64,000 bases of DNA from Ornithinimicrobium laminariae (lineage in GTDB: Bacteria; Actinomycetota; Actinomycetes; Actinomycetales; Dermatophilaceae). Location of the stretch: the NCBI RefSeq assembly GCF_019457945.1, contig NZ_JAHZSU010000002.1, positions 744,001 through 808,000 on the forward strand. Direction: 5' to 3'. Under the pieces are notes generated by a model. That model was not told where the DNA came from. It searched no databases and saw only the letters and a program-made list of their open reading frames with translations. This document shows, in pieces, positions 51,913 to 61,898 of this stretch (positions are counted from its first letter, which is position 1; every line of letters begins with the position of its first letter). The position numbers and the translations under genes were made by a program.

Positions 51913-53292
51913 ATGTCGCTGAGTGAGTTGGAGAGGCAAGACTTCGGACCCGTCCCTGACGGCCCGCCGCAAGACCGAGTGCCACCTCAAGACGTCGCCG
52001 CAGAGCAGAGTGTTTTGGGCAGCATGCTGCTCTCCAAGGACGCCATCACGGAGTGTGTCGAGCTCGTCCAGTCTCAAGACTTCTATCGCCCAGCGCACGA
52101 AATGATCCACGCTGCGGTTAGTGAGTTGTACGGGCGTGGCGAGCCCGTCGACGCCATCACGGTCAGCGATGAGATGTCCAAGCGCGGCGAATTGCAGCGA
52201 GTGGGTGGCACGGCCTACCTGCACCAACTGATCGCTTCGGTGCCGACCGCTGCTAACGCCTCTTACTACGCCCAGATCATCACCGAGCGCGCCATGCTGC
52301 GCCGGTTGGTAGATGCTGGCACCAAGATTGTGCAGTTGGGGTATGCCCGCGAGGGTGGCGATGTCGAAGAGATCGTTAATGCTGCGCAGGCCGAGATCTA
52401 CGCCGTGGCTGATCAGCGCTCGGGGGATGACTATCACGCACTCGGAGAGTTGCTGGAGGGGACGCTCGACGAAATCGAGCACAACTCTGGGTCCACCGGC
52501 GAGATGTCGGGTGTCCCCACCGGGTTTGCGCGACTTGATGAGTTAACCAATGGTCTGCACCCGGGCCAAATGATTATTGTCGCTGCGCGTCCGGCTGTTG
52601 GTAAGTCGACATTCGCGTTGGATATTGCGCGATCAGCAGCGATCAAAAACAATATGGCCACAGTGGTGTTTTCGCTCGAAATGAGCCGCAGCGAAATCAC
52701 CATGCGCTTGCTTTCCGCCGAGGCTGAGATCCCGTTGCAAAACCTGCGAAAGGGCGGCCTGGAGGATCACCATTGGACGAGGCTAGGCGAAACACAGGGC
52801 CGACTAGGTGAAGTCCCGCTGTATATCGATGACAGCCCCAACATGGCGTTGATGGAGATCCGGGCTAAGTGTCGCCGACTCAAGCAGCGCAACAACCTGA
52901 AACTTGTTGTCATCGACTATTTGCAGTTGATGAGTTCGGGCAAGCGCGTTGAGTCACGTCAGCAAGAGGTCTCGGAGTTTTCGCGTGCACTCAAGCTGCT
53001 GGCCAAGGAGCTGGAAGTGCCTGTTATTGCGCTCTCCCAGCTGAACCGTGGACCTGAGCAGCGCAATGACAAGAAGCCGCAAATGTCAGACCTTCGTGAG
53101 TCAGGCTCTATTGAGCAGGACGCTGACATGGTGATCTTGCTGCACCGCGAGTCGATGTATGACCGAGATTCAGAACGTGCTGGCGAGGCTGACGTCATCG
53201 TCGCGAAGCACCGAAATGGTCCCACCGACACAATTGTCGTTGCCTTCCAGGGGCACTACAGCAAGTTCAGCAACGCGGCGCAGGACTTCTAG
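51913..53292 (+). CDS. dnaB: Replicative DNA helicase DnaB
   Basis: A 459-residue hexameric helicase. The N-terminal domain covers about 25-130 (PPQDVAAEQSVLGSMLLS). The RecA-like motor has Walker A AARPAVGKST (225-233), LVVIDYLQLM as Walker B, and the Arg finger region RGPEQRNDKKPQMSDLRESG. No intein interrupts it, unlike in several actinobacteria. GTGAGGAG precedes the ATG. Confidence 0.97.
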   Translation: MSLSELERQDFGPVPDGPPQDRVPPQDVAAEQSVLGSMLLSKDAITECVELVQSQDFYRPAHEMIHAAVSELYGRGEPVDAITVSDEMSKRGELQRVGGTAYLHQLIASVPTAANASYYAQIITERAMLRRLVDAGTKIVQLGYAREGGDVEEIVNAAQAEIYAVADQRSGDDYHALGELLEGTLDEIEHNSGSTGEMSGVPTGFARLDELTNGLHPGQMIIVAARPAVGKSTFALDIARSAAIKNNMATVVFSLEMSRSEITMRLLSAEAEIPLQNLRKGGLEDHHWTRLGETQGRLGEVPLYIDDSPNMALMEIRAKCRRLKQRNNLKLVVIDYLQLMSSGKRVESRQQEVSEFSRALKLLAKELEVPVIALSQLNRGPEQRNDKKPQMSDLRESGSIEQDADMVILLHRESMYDRDSERAGEADVIVAKHRNGPTDTIVVAFQGHYSKFSNAAQDF

Positions 53293-53303
53293 GGAGAAGA
53301 CCA

Positions 53304-53636
53304 ATGATCAACACCTCGCTCACCGCACTAGCGCGTGAACAACTCGAACTCGCACGAGCTGCGAGCAGCGGTCGAAGCAGCCAAACGGTTTTTGGCGGCC
53401 GTCAGCGCCAGTTGCGCCAGACAGTCATTGCTTTGATGGCCGGAAGAAAACTCGATGACCACGCCAACCCCGGTGAGGCTACAGTGCACGTAGTCCAAGG
53501 GCGCGTCCGCCTAGAGACAGGCGAAAACGCGTGGGAAGGAGCATCGGGGCATCTCATCGAGGTGCCCAATGCGAATCACTCACTACTGGCTATCGAGGAC
53601 TCCGTCATCCTCCTGACCGTGGTGCTGCGCCACTGA
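53304..53636 (+). CDS. Small cupin-domain protein
   Basis: A 110-residue single-cupin protein. The two half-motifs are recognisable: HANPGEATVHVVQGRVRLE and GHLIEVPNANHSLLAIED. One metal-ligand His of motif 1 is retained and His in motif 2 is present. Such proteins often sense or bind small molecules. It starts 12 bases after dnaB with GGGAGAAG ahead of it, so it is co-transcribed. Confidence 0.82.
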   Translation: MINTSLTALAREQLELARAASSGRSSQTVFGGRQRQLRQTVIALMAGRKLDDHANPGEATVHVVQGRVRLETGENAWEGASGHLIEVPNANHSLLAIEDSVILLTVVLRH

Positions 53637-53719
53637 CTCCCACCAAGTGACGTACCCGCTGAATGAACCGGCGTTGTTACGAGTGGACAGACTCTGAGGC
53701 TCAGCGCTTGTACCTCAGC

Positions 53720-53869
53720 TCACAGGCCCCGGCCACGACCGGTGAACCGGCTCACGATCCGACCGATACCGCTTGTGGTCGGTGACCCGCTGCCATGAGT
53801 TGTTGGCCCGGGCGACGTGTTGCGCCGGCCGCCAGTGAGACGGCGGGTGAAATTTGAGATGAGACCCAT
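53720..53869 (-). CDS. 49-residue basic protein with a repeated motif
   Basis: A short gene with a very strong ribosome binding site (AGGAGG six bases before ATG 53869). The product begins MGLISNFTRRLTGGRR and ends IGRIVSRFTGRGRGL: two copies of a (I)xxFTxR(x)xG(R)GR motif separated by a Thr/Ser/Pro/Gly linker. It is strongly basic (no acidic residues) and could bind nucleic acid or membrane. I do not recognise a family. Confidence 0.55.
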   Translation of the reverse strand: MGLISNFTRRLTGGRRNTSPGPTTHGSGSPTTSGIGRIVSRFTGRGRGL

Positions 53870-54049
53870 AGTTTCCTCCTGCTAGTGACTGTTTCTAGAC
53901 CATATCGGTCATAGCGTTCTACGGCAGCCCGAAGCGTTTTCGCCAGCGGCAACTGCACCCTTAGCCATTTTTGAGTGTTCCGCATAGCGTTGCTGACTTT
54001 AAGTCGAGGTGTGCGAAGTAGATTGCTTAGCAGTAGTGCTGACTGCGAA

Positions 54050-55036
54050 CTAGGACCGGGGTCGAATGCGGACACCTGGCAACGGCGGGGCTAGCAACGG
54101 TCCCTCAGGATCGCCGCTAGGTAGGCCGTACCAAGGATGGACGGGCAACGCCTCACCCTTGGCGGCATTGATCTCGCGCTGCCAACGTTGTCGATAGGTC
54201 TCCACGTCTTCGTGGGTGCGCCCGATGAAGTTCCACCACATCACGATCCGCTCTCCGAGCGGCTGACCGCCAATCACGATAAGACGAGTATCGGAGCCTG
54301 TGGCCGTGAGAGAAACCTGGGGCGTGCCGGTCGGAACGTAGCCCAGGTGATCGGACGGCAGGGCCTGTCCATCGATGCGAACTTCGCCAGAGTCAAGCAA
54401 AAGGCCGTGCTCGAAATCGGCATCGAGGTTAAGGGTGAGGGTGCTGCACGGTTCGAGTCGGATTTCGGCTCCCAACAGTGGGCTATGCGTGGCTACCGTA
54501 GATGTTGAACCAAGCAGACTGCCCAGGAAGACCTGAGCCTGCCACCCGTCACCGGCTACAACTTGGGGAATGTAGTGGTCAAACCTGGGATCAATAAAGC
54601 GCGCCCGCTCTGGTAGCGCCAGCCACAGTTGGACACCGTGTAGCACACGAGTGTCTGCTGTGGAGCGCTCTGAGTGACTGATGCCCCGACCTGCCGTCAT
54701 GAGATTGAGCTCACCGGGTCGCACCATCGCGTGCGTGCCCACGCTATCTCGGTGTTCGACCCGTCCGGAAAAGAGCCAACTGACGGTGGACAGTCCGGTA
54801 TGCGGGTGCGGAGGCACCTGCATACCGCCAGTGGCCAGCACGTCATCCGGTCCATAGTGATCGACGAAGCACCACGCCCCGATGAGTGAACGTTTGCGCT
54901 GGGGCAGGGTTCGTCGAACGGTCATCGCCCGGGGACCACCTAGCGGCACATCGCGTGGGGTCAAGACCTCCACCCCGTTGCAGCGCGGCCCGGAATCGAG
55001 GGCCACTTCTTTGGGTCGGGGCTCAGGATTGGTCAC
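54050..55036 (-). CDS. Pirin family protein
   Basis: A 328-residue bicupin. The metal site is in the N-terminal half: QVPPHPHTGLST gives two His (77 and 79), with VEHRDSVG and GISHSE providing the rest. PGELNLMTAGRGISHSE is the family signature. The C-terminal pirin_C domain is complete (GRTHEDVETYRQRWQ). Bacterial pirins have quercetinase or regulatory roles. It is divergent from the stress-protein gene. Confidence 0.9.
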   Translation of the reverse strand: MTNPEPRPKEVALDSGPRCNGVEVLTPRDVPLGGPRAMTVRRTLPQRKRSLIGAWCFVDHYGPDDVLATGGMQVPPHPHTGLSTVSWLFSGRVEHRDSVGTHAMVRPGELNLMTAGRGISHSERSTADTRVLHGVQLWLALPERARFIDPRFDHYIPQVVAGDGWQAQVFLGSLLGSTSTVATHSPLLGAEIRLEPCSTLTLNLDADFEHGLLLDSGEVRIDGQALPSDHLGYVPTGTPQVSLTATGSDTRLIVIGGQPLGERIVMWWNFIGRTHEDVETYRQRWQREINAAKGEALPVHPWYGLPSGDPEGPLLAPPLPGVRIRPRS

Positions 55037-55170
55037 ATCAATAACCTAGCTGCCGCTCGAATGGCGCGCGAGAACGAGATCACGACAAGGACTTTGGCCC
55101 CTACCCCCACACGATCACCCGTGCGAGGGTGGAGGCTCCGCCACCCGCACGCTCGAAAGGACCCGTCGTG

Positions 55171-56076
55171 ATGGGGACAACTCAAGATCCGATTGTCGTG
55201 GGGTATGACGGATCAACCGCGTCCGAAGTTGCGCTGAAATGGGCAGCAAAGGCCGCCCATCAGAGTGGCATGAGCCTACTCATCATGCATACCGCCGACC
55301 TGTTCGACGAAAGCCAAAATCCGAACGGAGGCCTATCGAACGGTGCAGACGGCGAAGCTGAGGCGAAGAGCATCGCGGAGTGGGGAAGCGCGATCGTGCG
55401 AAAAGCCATGCCGGACCAGCCCGTCCAAATCGGTGGTGCATTCTTCAGCGCGCAGATCGATGTGCAGGAGCTGTCTGCCAGTACGCCGATGGTGGTGTTG
55501 GGCAACCACGGCGAGAGCCGGATCGACACGCTTGGTTTAGCCGCCGCCGCCTACGCCATCATCGGATACGCCCACTGCCCAGTTGTCATCGTCCAAGATG
55601 GAATCAGCGAACTGCCGGGTCCGGGTCGACCGGTGGTCGTTGGCGTCACTGACGACGCTGACCGGGTCGTCGATACCGGAGCGTACTTAGCGCAAAGTTG
55701 GGGAGCACCGCTTTTGTTGACCACCACGTGGTCTGCCGAGCGCACCGAATCTGGCGATCCCACCGAATCTGGCGACCACACCGAATCTACGCAGGCCAAG
55801 CACACCAACCGCCAAGCGGTGGCGAGAGTTCGCGCGGCCCACGAAGACCTCAACATCACCGGTGTCGTGCTCCAAACAGAACCAGTTGAAGGACTCACCC
55901 AGAGCGCGAGCAACGCAGGGTTGCTCATCCTCGGTGCCCGAGTCCACAGCCTGGCCGGTGCTGTCCTTGGTTCGACCAGCCTGGGCATGCTTCTTCAAAG
56001 GAAGATCCCCGTCATGATCGTCGATTTAAACACTGACCCCACTTATTCGGCCCAAGAGCCCCTCGGAGAGTCATGA
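55171..56076 (+). CDS. Tandem universal stress protein
   Basis: A 301-residue protein with two UspA domains. Domain 1 has PIVVGYDGSTASEVALKWAA, and near 125 MVVLGNHGESR followed by CPVVIVQD. Domain 2 has PVVVGVTDDADRVVDTGAYL, and ends LLILGARVHS...PVMIVD. Both lack a perfect G2xG9G(S/T) ATP loop. A Thr/Glu/Ser-Gly-Asp triplet repeat (TESGDPTESGDHTES) interrupts domain 2. AAAGGA precedes ATG 55171. It ends one base before the P-type ATPase gene, with which it forms a stress operon. Confidence 0.87.
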   Translation: MGTTQDPIVVGYDGSTASEVALKWAAKAAHQSGMSLLIMHTADLFDESQNPNGGLSNGADGEAEAKSIAEWGSAIVRKAMPDQPVQIGGAFFSAQIDVQELSASTPMVVLGNHGESRIDTLGLAAAAYAIIGYAHCPVVIVQDGISELPGPGRPVVVGVTDDADRVVDTGAYLAQSWGAPLLLTTTWSAERTESGDPTESGDHTESTQAKHTNRQAVARVRAAHEDLNITGVVLQTEPVEGLTQSASNAGLLILGARVHSLAGAVLGSTSLGMLLQRKIPVMIVDLNTDPTYSAQEPLGES

Positions 56077-56077
56077 C

Positions 56078-58010
56078 ATGAGCACTCGTGGGTCTTGGCG
56101 TACGCATCCGATGGCTGCACCGATGGTCCTGCTTGCCGTGGCCTCGGTTGTGACTGCGCTCGTGCTCATGAGCCTTGGTCAGGATCAGGCGGTGGCGTGG
56201 CTAGCCGTCATCGTGGTCGGTTTTGTCGTTGTCGTGACGCTGGTCGATATGGCGCGGGAACTGATGGCTGGGCACTGGGGACTCGATATCCTTGCCGTGA
56301 TCGCGATGCTCGCTACCGTTTCGGTGGGGGAGTACCTGGCCGGGCTGATCATTGTGTTGATGCTCTCTGGCGGGGAAGCCCTAGAGAAAATGGCCCAGGC
56401 CCGGGCCGGTAAAGAACTCGGCGCGCTGATCAACCGGGCGCCGACCTTCGCGAATCGGATCGACAACGATGGCGCCGATACCAACTCAGTGCAGCGGCTC
56501 CCGATCGGCGAGGTCCAAGTCGGGGACATCCTCATGGTGCGTCCATCGGAGGTTGTGCCGGTCGACGGTGTGTTGCTCTCGGAACAGGCCGTCATTGATG
56601 AGTCGTCAGTGACTGGTGAGCCGATGCCTGTGGAACTGAGTTCTGGCGAGGCGGTCATTTCGGGGACCGTAAATGGCAACGAAGCCCTCCGTATGAGGGC
56701 CACGACCACGGCCTCGGAGTCGCACTATGCCTCGATTGTCACCCTCGCTCAGGAGGCAGTCGATTCGCGCGCTCCGATGGTGCGCTTGGCAGACCGGTAC
56801 GCCGTGCCCTTCACCGTAGTTTCCCTGCTCATCGCCGGCATTGCCTGGTATGTCTCCGGGGACCCGGTGCGGTTCGCCGAAGTCTTGGTGGTGGCCACGC
56901 CTTGCCCATTGCTGATTGCGGCCCCGGTAGCGTTTATGGGGGGTATGAGTTCCTCGGCTCGAGCCAACGTCGTCGTCAAGGATGGGGGAACGCTAGAGAC
57001 CCTGTCACGCGTGCGCTCGGTGGCTTTCGACAAGACTGGCACTCTCACCGGCGGGCACCCAACCGTGGTCCGAATTCGTAACTTCAGCGGCTCTGATCAG
57101 AGGGTCGTTGAGCTGGCCGCAGCAGGAGAGCAGTACTCCACCCACGTGTTTGCTGATCCAATCATCGCCTACGCGCAACAAAAGGGGCTTGACTTACCGT
57201 CGGTCTCAGATGCTCAGGAGGTAGCCACAAACGGGGTGCGAGCCACCTTGTTAGACCGCTCCGCGGTACGGGTTGGAAAACCTGACTTCATCGCCGAACG
57301 CGTCGGCGCGTTTGCCCCCGAAGATCTCGGCCCCGGCGAAAGCGCGGCATACGTTTCGCAAGATGCTGAGCTGGTTGGTGTCATCGTGCTCTCCGACGCG
57401 GTGCGTCCCGCAGCCAAACTAACCATCGAATACCTGCGAAACCACGGTGTGGACGACGTCTTCATGGTGACCGGGGACATCCGCTCCACCGCCGAGTCGA
57501 TCGCTGGCGAAGTGGGCATTACTCGGGTGTATGCCGACGCCACGCCGCGAGACAAGGTCGAATTAGTGCGTAGGCGAGACGCCGGTCCGGTTCTGATGGT
57601 GGGAGATGGCATCAACGATGCACCGGTCTTGGCAGCTGCCGACGTGGGCATTGCGATGGGAGCGCGCGGGGCCACGGCCGCCAGCGAATCCGCATCCGCG
57701 GTCGTCACGTCGGAGAACATCGCACGGCTAGCTGACGTCATACACATCTCTCGGCGCACGATCCGGATAGCTTTGCAGAGCATCTGGATCGGCATTTGTG
57801 ATCTCAGTCGGTCTGATGTTTGTAGCAGCCTTCGGTTATCTGCCTGCTCTAGCGGGCGCCCTGCTCCAAGAAGTCGTCGATCTCGTGGCGATTTTTAGTG
57901 CGCTAAGAGCCCTAGCGCTGCACCGGAACCTACCTAGCGAGGCCATTGTGGCGCAGACGAGTTCGGTGACCAGGTCGGGCAGTCCCGTGATGTCAACGCA
58001 GGGTCCGTGA
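56078..58010 (+). pseudogene. P1B-type metal ATPase, frameshifted before its last helices
   Basis: The main frame (56078-57898) gives 606 residues: membrane helices without an N-terminal HMA domain, TGEP actuator motif, VVATPCPLLIAAP as the transmembrane metal site, phosphorylation motif DKTGTLTGG, and GDGINDAPVLAAADVG. Near 57795-57797 an extra T in GCATTTGTGATC shifts the frame. The conserved end ISVGLMFVAAFGYLPALAG continues in the next frame to 58010. Dropping one T restores IGIVISVGLMF. The TPC form of the metal site recalls P1B-5 pumps (nickel/iron). It may be a sequencing error, a recent mutation or a broken gene. Confidence 0.75.
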
Positions 58011-58023
58011 TGACTGTTCAGTC

Positions 58024-59280
58024 TTACTGCACGCGTTCGCGATAGCGCTCAAGTGCGTTCATAGCCGGTGTGGCGGCCGCGCCGTGCAGCACGATAGAGG
58101 AGACGATGACCAGCGAGACCGCGGGCCACAGGGCCCACCCGTCATCCTTACTGAAGTACTCCATGGCGTAACACAAGTAATACAGTGAGCCCACGCCGCG
58201 AACACCGAACGCCGCAACGACCCACCGTTCACCGCGCAGCAAGCGCTTATCGCCAATCAGGGAGATCCCGGCGGCCAACGGCCTGATCACGAGCAACACC
58301 ACCGCTGCTACGCCGACATGCGACCACTGCAAACGGGGGACCGCGTCAGAAATGAACGAGATCCCAATGACCAGGAGTACCAACAGGGTGAGCAAATGCT
58401 CGGTCCGCTGGATGAACTCGTGGAAGCGTGCATGGTGCTCGTTGCCCCGCTCGGCCGATCGAATGCCCAATGCCGCAAAGAACACGGCCAAGAAGCCCCA
58501 GCCACCCACGAGTTCACCGACGCCGTAGGACATGAGCAGGGTCGCTACTGCACCTGCGGGTTCGGCATAGCGAATGAGTTGATGGTCTCCGACGCGCAAG
58601 CGGTATAGGGCCTCTCCGCCGAGCCGCCCCAGCACCCATCCGGTCACCGCGCCAATGACGGTCTTACCCACCAGGTCCCAGGCCACCCAATTCCAAACCC
58701 ATTCTTCGGGTGCTCCTCGGGCAGCGAGGTAAATGGCGAAGTAGATGAAAGGGAAAGCAAGGGCATCGTTGAGTCCAGCCTCGGAAGTGAGAGCGAAGCG
58801 CGCCTCATCAGTTTCGTCGCCGGCACTTTCCCCCAAACTCGGCCCTTCCACCTGAACATCTGCAGCCAGCACGGGATCGGTGGGGGCCAGGATCGCACCG
58901 AAAAGAATAGCGACCGCTGGTGTCAGTCCCAATGCCCACCAACCCAGGAGGGCGACGCTGACAATGGCCAACGGCATACCCACCGCCAGGAGCCGCCAGG
59001 TGGTGGACCATCCGCGGAACGTCAGTGGACGGTCTAGCGCTAACCCGACGCCGTAGAGCGCCACGATAACGGTGATTTCGGCCATTCTTTCGGCAATTTC
59101 GGGACGCTCAATCACATTGACAAGCTCAGACTCAGCGGGAATCAGCCAACCAATCAACATCCCCACACCTACGACGACCATTGGCGCTGACAAGAGCTTT
59201 TGGGTGAGTAGTCCTGGCAGAATCGAGCCGATCAATAGCGTCGCTCCCACTACCGCGTAGATCAGATCGACATTAGCCAC
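58024..59280 (-). CDS. CPA1-type Na+(K+)/H+ antiporter
   Basis: A 418-residue transporter with about twelve helices. GAILAPTDPVLAADVQV and SEAGLNDALAFPFIYFAIY contain the TDP and ND motifs at the ion site of NhaP-like CPA1 antiporters. AFGVRGVGSLYYL is the conserved GVRG segment. It exchanges Na+ or K+ for protons across the membrane. It converges on the ATPase gene. Confidence 0.87.
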   Translation of the reverse strand: MANVDLIYAVVGATLLIGSILPGLLTQKLLSAPMVVVGVGMLIGWLIPAESELVNVIERPEIAERMAEITVIVALYGVGLALDRPLTFRGWSTTWRLLAVGMPLAIVSVALLGWWALGLTPAVAILFGAILAPTDPVLAADVQVEGPSLGESAGDETDEARFALTSEAGLNDALAFPFIYFAIYLAARGAPEEWVWNWVAWDLVGKTVIGAVTGWVLGRLGGEALYRLRVGDHQLIRYAEPAGAVATLLMSYGVGELVGGWGFLAVFFAALGIRSAERGNEHHARFHEFIQRTEHLLTLLVLLVIGISFISDAVPRLQWSHVGVAAVVLLVIRPLAAGISLIGDKRLLRGERWVVAAFGVRGVGSLYYLCYAMEYFSKDDGWALWPAVSLVIVSSIVLHGAAATPAMNALERYRERVQ

Positions 59281-59350
59281 TGCCTAAGTATGCGGCTCTC
59301 ACTCCCGTCACCGGCAAGGAGGGGTGCAGATGGTTCCCCGCGCCTCTCAA

Positions 59351-60061
59351 TCAGTGGGGCAACGGCTCCTGTGGCTCGTCTGCGCCCTCGGGCGGTTCGG
59401 CTCGGCACAGCGCGTCCCAGTCGGCGGTGAGCAGGTCTTGAGGGCCATCGACAATGAGGACAGCTCCGGCGTCGCGCAGCTCTTGCACGCCGAAGCCACC
59501 GGAGCGGACTGCCACGCAGGGCGCACCCATCCGGGCGGCGGAGGCTACGTCATACGAAGTGTCGCCGACCAGAATCGCGCGCTCACCCCCCGCTTGGCGC
59601 AGGGCAACCTCAAGTATGTCCGGCGCTGGCTTGGACTGCTCGGCGTCGTCAGAAGTGGTGACAGTGCTCAACGCGTCGTCAGGCAGGTCGAGCAGCTCGA
59701 TCACGTGATCGGTGAACCGCTTTTTGCCCGAGGAAGCGAGGGCGACTCGCAGCCCGCGTTTGCGCAACATAAGGACCAGGTCACGTGCCCCGTCTAGTAG
59801 TCCGACCTCGTCAAGGATGTGGGAATACTCCTGCTCCCACCTGGCCCGTAAATCGTCCCCAAAACGGGCCTCCACGTCGTCGTCGGTCACGACAGCAACT
59901 AATTTGTCCCCGCCCATGCCGATCGCGCGGTGCACCCGCCACAGAGGCGGGGTGAGGTCGAAGTGGGCGAAGGACCGCGACCAGGCCAGGGCGTGGTGAT
60001 AGGTCGAGTCGGCCAGGGTGCCATCAACGTCCAATAGGACAGTATCGCGTGTCGGAGTCAT
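59351..60061 (-). CDS. HAD superfamily phosphatase (phosphoglycolate-phosphatase-like)
   Basis: A 236-residue haloacid-dehalogenase fold enzyme. Motif I is VLLDVDGTLADS (Asp11, Asp13), motif II is LASSGKKRF, the motif III Lys is SKPAPDILE, and motif IV is AILVGDTSYDV. The cap domain (about 20-85) is helical as in phosphoglycolate phosphatases and beta-phosphoglucomutases. The exact substrate is unknown. It lies between the antiporter and the PoxB-like gene. Confidence 0.87.
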   Translation of the reverse strand: MTPTRDTVLLDVDGTLADSTYHHALAWSRSFAHFDLTPPLWRVHRAIGMGGDKLVAVVTDDDVEARFGDDLRARWEQEYSHILDEVGLLDGARDLVLMLRKRGLRVALASSGKKRFTDHVIELLDLPDDALSTVTTSDDAEQSKPAPDILEVALRQAGGERAILVGDTSYDVASAARMGAPCVAVRSGGFGVQELRDAGAVLIVDGPQDLLTADWDALCRAEPPEGADEPQEPLPH

Positions 60062-60104
60062 TCCTCCTGTTTACCCGATTTCCAAGCTCTCGCGCAGCAT
60101 TTCG

Positions 60105-61829
60105 TTACTCGGGAGAGACCGCAAACTCCTTCATTTTTGCAATTGCGAAGCCCCACCCCTGCTCAAGGGTTGGTTTCGGCGGCAGGGCGATCTCGTCCGG
60201 GTTGGTCACAACATCGAGCAGCACAGGACCTGGGTGGGCCAACGCCTCTACTACCGCACCGTCGACGTCGTGTGGGTTAGTGACTCGAATCCCTCGCATC
60301 CCGATGGCCTCGGCAACCTTGGCAAAGTCGGGATTGTTCAGCACGGTGCCAAACTCGGGCAGACCGACCTGCTCCATTTCGAGCTTCACCATGCCGAGTC
60401 GCCCATTGTTGAAGACGAAGATCTTGACTGGAAGGTCCTCGGAGACTGCCGTGATCAGGTCACCCATCAGCATCGAGAGACCACCGTCTCCACAGAAGGC
60501 GATTACTTGCCGGTCACGATCCAAAGCCTGGGCCCCCAGTGCCATCGGCATCGCGTTGGCCATTGAGCCCAAGTTGTACGATCCGAGGAGCCGCCGATCG
60601 CTGCTCATCCGCACGAAGCGGCTCAGCCAGACCGTCGACATACCGGTGTCAGTCGTGAAGATCGCGTCGGAGTCTGCGTGCCGCTCAACGACATCCGCCA
60701 GCAACTCTGGTCGGATCAATTCATCGCGATTGTCGACCTTGCTTCGCAGCAGCCCGACCTTCTTTTTGTCGTAATCGGGGTCGGTGAAGTGGGCCTGACC
60801 GCTGCCCCACGACGCGTAGGCCTTTCGCGCCTCATCAAGGTGATCGCGATCGTGTTTTGCGTCCAACAACGGCAGCAGTGCTGCAAGCGCGAGGCGAGCA
60901 TCGCCGACCACTGCGTGGTCGACGGGCGTGCGGCGCCCGATGTGAGCTCCACGGACGTCAATCTGCACCACGATCTTGCCGGTGGGCAGGAACTCCGGGT
61001 AGGGAAAGTCCGTGCCAATAAGCACCAACACGTCGCAGGAGTCGAACGCGAGAGCAGTCGCCGGATTGCCAATCAGTCCAGACTGGCCGACCTCGTAGGG
61101 GTTGTCTTCGTCGAAGCCCTCCTTCGCCTTAAGTGAGAGCACCATTGGGGCCGCGAGGTGTTCGGCGGCCTGTAGCACTTCCGTGCGAGCGTGGCGTGCT
61201 CCCAAACCGACGAGGAACGTCACCGAGTCGGCGCCGTTGATGGCCTCGGCTGCTGCTTGCACCGCTTGGGGAGCGGGCGCCGCCACCGGCTGGGCTTTCG
61301 CAAACTGTGGGACCGGGGTGTTCTTGGGCACTTCGAGTCCGCCGATATCTCCCGGAAGCGTTAGCACGGCAACACCCCGCTCGGACAGCGCGGTATTAAC
61401 GGCCTGCTCAAGAACACCAGGCAGTTGGTCCACGCTGGTTACTGTCTGGCAGAAGACCGACACATCGGCGAAGAGCACATCGTTGTCGACCTCCTGAAAG
61501 AAGTCTGATCCCATTTCCTCCCGCGGCACCTGCCCGCAGATCGCCAGCACCGGAGTATGAGACTTTTTGGCGTCATAGAGGCCGTTGAGGAGGTGAATTG
61601 CTCCGGGTCCGACCGTGCCGGCACAGACGGCGAGTTCGTTAGTCAGTTGGGACTGGGCAGAAGCCGCGAAGGCCGCGGCTTCTTCGTGGCGGACTCCGAC
61701 CCACTCAACGCGGTCCTCACGGCGGATCGCATCCGTGACCGGGTTAAGCGCGTCTCCCACGACACCCCACACCTGACGGACGCCATGTTCGGCTAGGGAA
61801 TCGATGAGCAGTTCAGCCACAGTTGTCAT
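60105..61829 (-). CDS. poxB: Thiamine-diphosphate pyruvate oxidase/dehydrogenase (PoxB-like)
   Basis: A 574-residue TPP enzyme of the pyruvate:quinone oxidoreductase type. The Pyr domain has VGVRHEEAAAFAASAQSQLT, including the catalytic Glu. The middle domain binds FAD/nucleotide (TDFPYPEFLPTGKIVVQIDV). The PP domain has CGDGGLSMLMGDLITA through VFNNGRLGMV, the GDG-NN TPP motif. It decarboxylates pyruvate to acetate, feeding electrons to quinone. An inverted repeat precedes the gene. Confidence 0.88.
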   Translation of the reverse strand: MTTVAELLIDSLAEHGVRQVWGVVGDALNPVTDAIRREDRVEWVGVRHEEAAAFAASAQSQLTNELAVCAGTVGPGAIHLLNGLYDAKKSHTPVLAICGQVPREEMGSDFFQEVDNDVLFADVSVFCQTVTSVDQLPGVLEQAVNTALSERGVAVLTLPGDIGGLEVPKNTPVPQFAKAQPVAAPAPQAVQAAAEAINGADSVTFLVGLGARHARTEVLQAAEHLAAPMVLSLKAKEGFDEDNPYEVGQSGLIGNPATALAFDSCDVLVLIGTDFPYPEFLPTGKIVVQIDVRGAHIGRRTPVDHAVVGDARLALAALLPLLDAKHDRDHLDEARKAYASWGSGQAHFTDPDYDKKKVGLLRSKVDNRDELIRPELLADVVERHADSDAIFTTDTGMSTVWLSRFVRMSSDRRLLGSYNLGSMANAMPMALGAQALDRDRQVIAFCGDGGLSMLMGDLITAVSEDLPVKIFVFNNGRLGMVKLEMEQVGLPEFGTVLNNPDFAKVAEAIGMRGIRVTNPHDVDGAVVEALAHPGPVLLDVVTNPDEIALPPKPTLEQGWGFAIAKMKEFAVSPE

Positions 61830-61845
61830 GCCGTCAAAATAACAC

Positions 61846-61874
61846 TTAGGTCCTGCTGCCAGGGGGAGACCTAA
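61846..61874 (-). terminator. Hairpin between the flavodoxin-like gene and poxB
   Basis: TTAGGTC (61846-61852) pairs with GACCTAA (61868-61874) around a 15-base loop, followed leftward by GTGTTATTTT. It may terminate the upstream gene or, being 17 bases before poxB, act as an operator. Confidence 0.42.
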
Positions 61875-61898
61875 CGCTGCCGCGTGATGCCGCTGAGA

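Noticed and set aside
53752..54075. 107-codon leftward frame between the cupin and pirin genes
   Set aside because: No ribosome binding site and no domain. A different frame in the same stretch (53720-53869) has a strong site and is reported instead.
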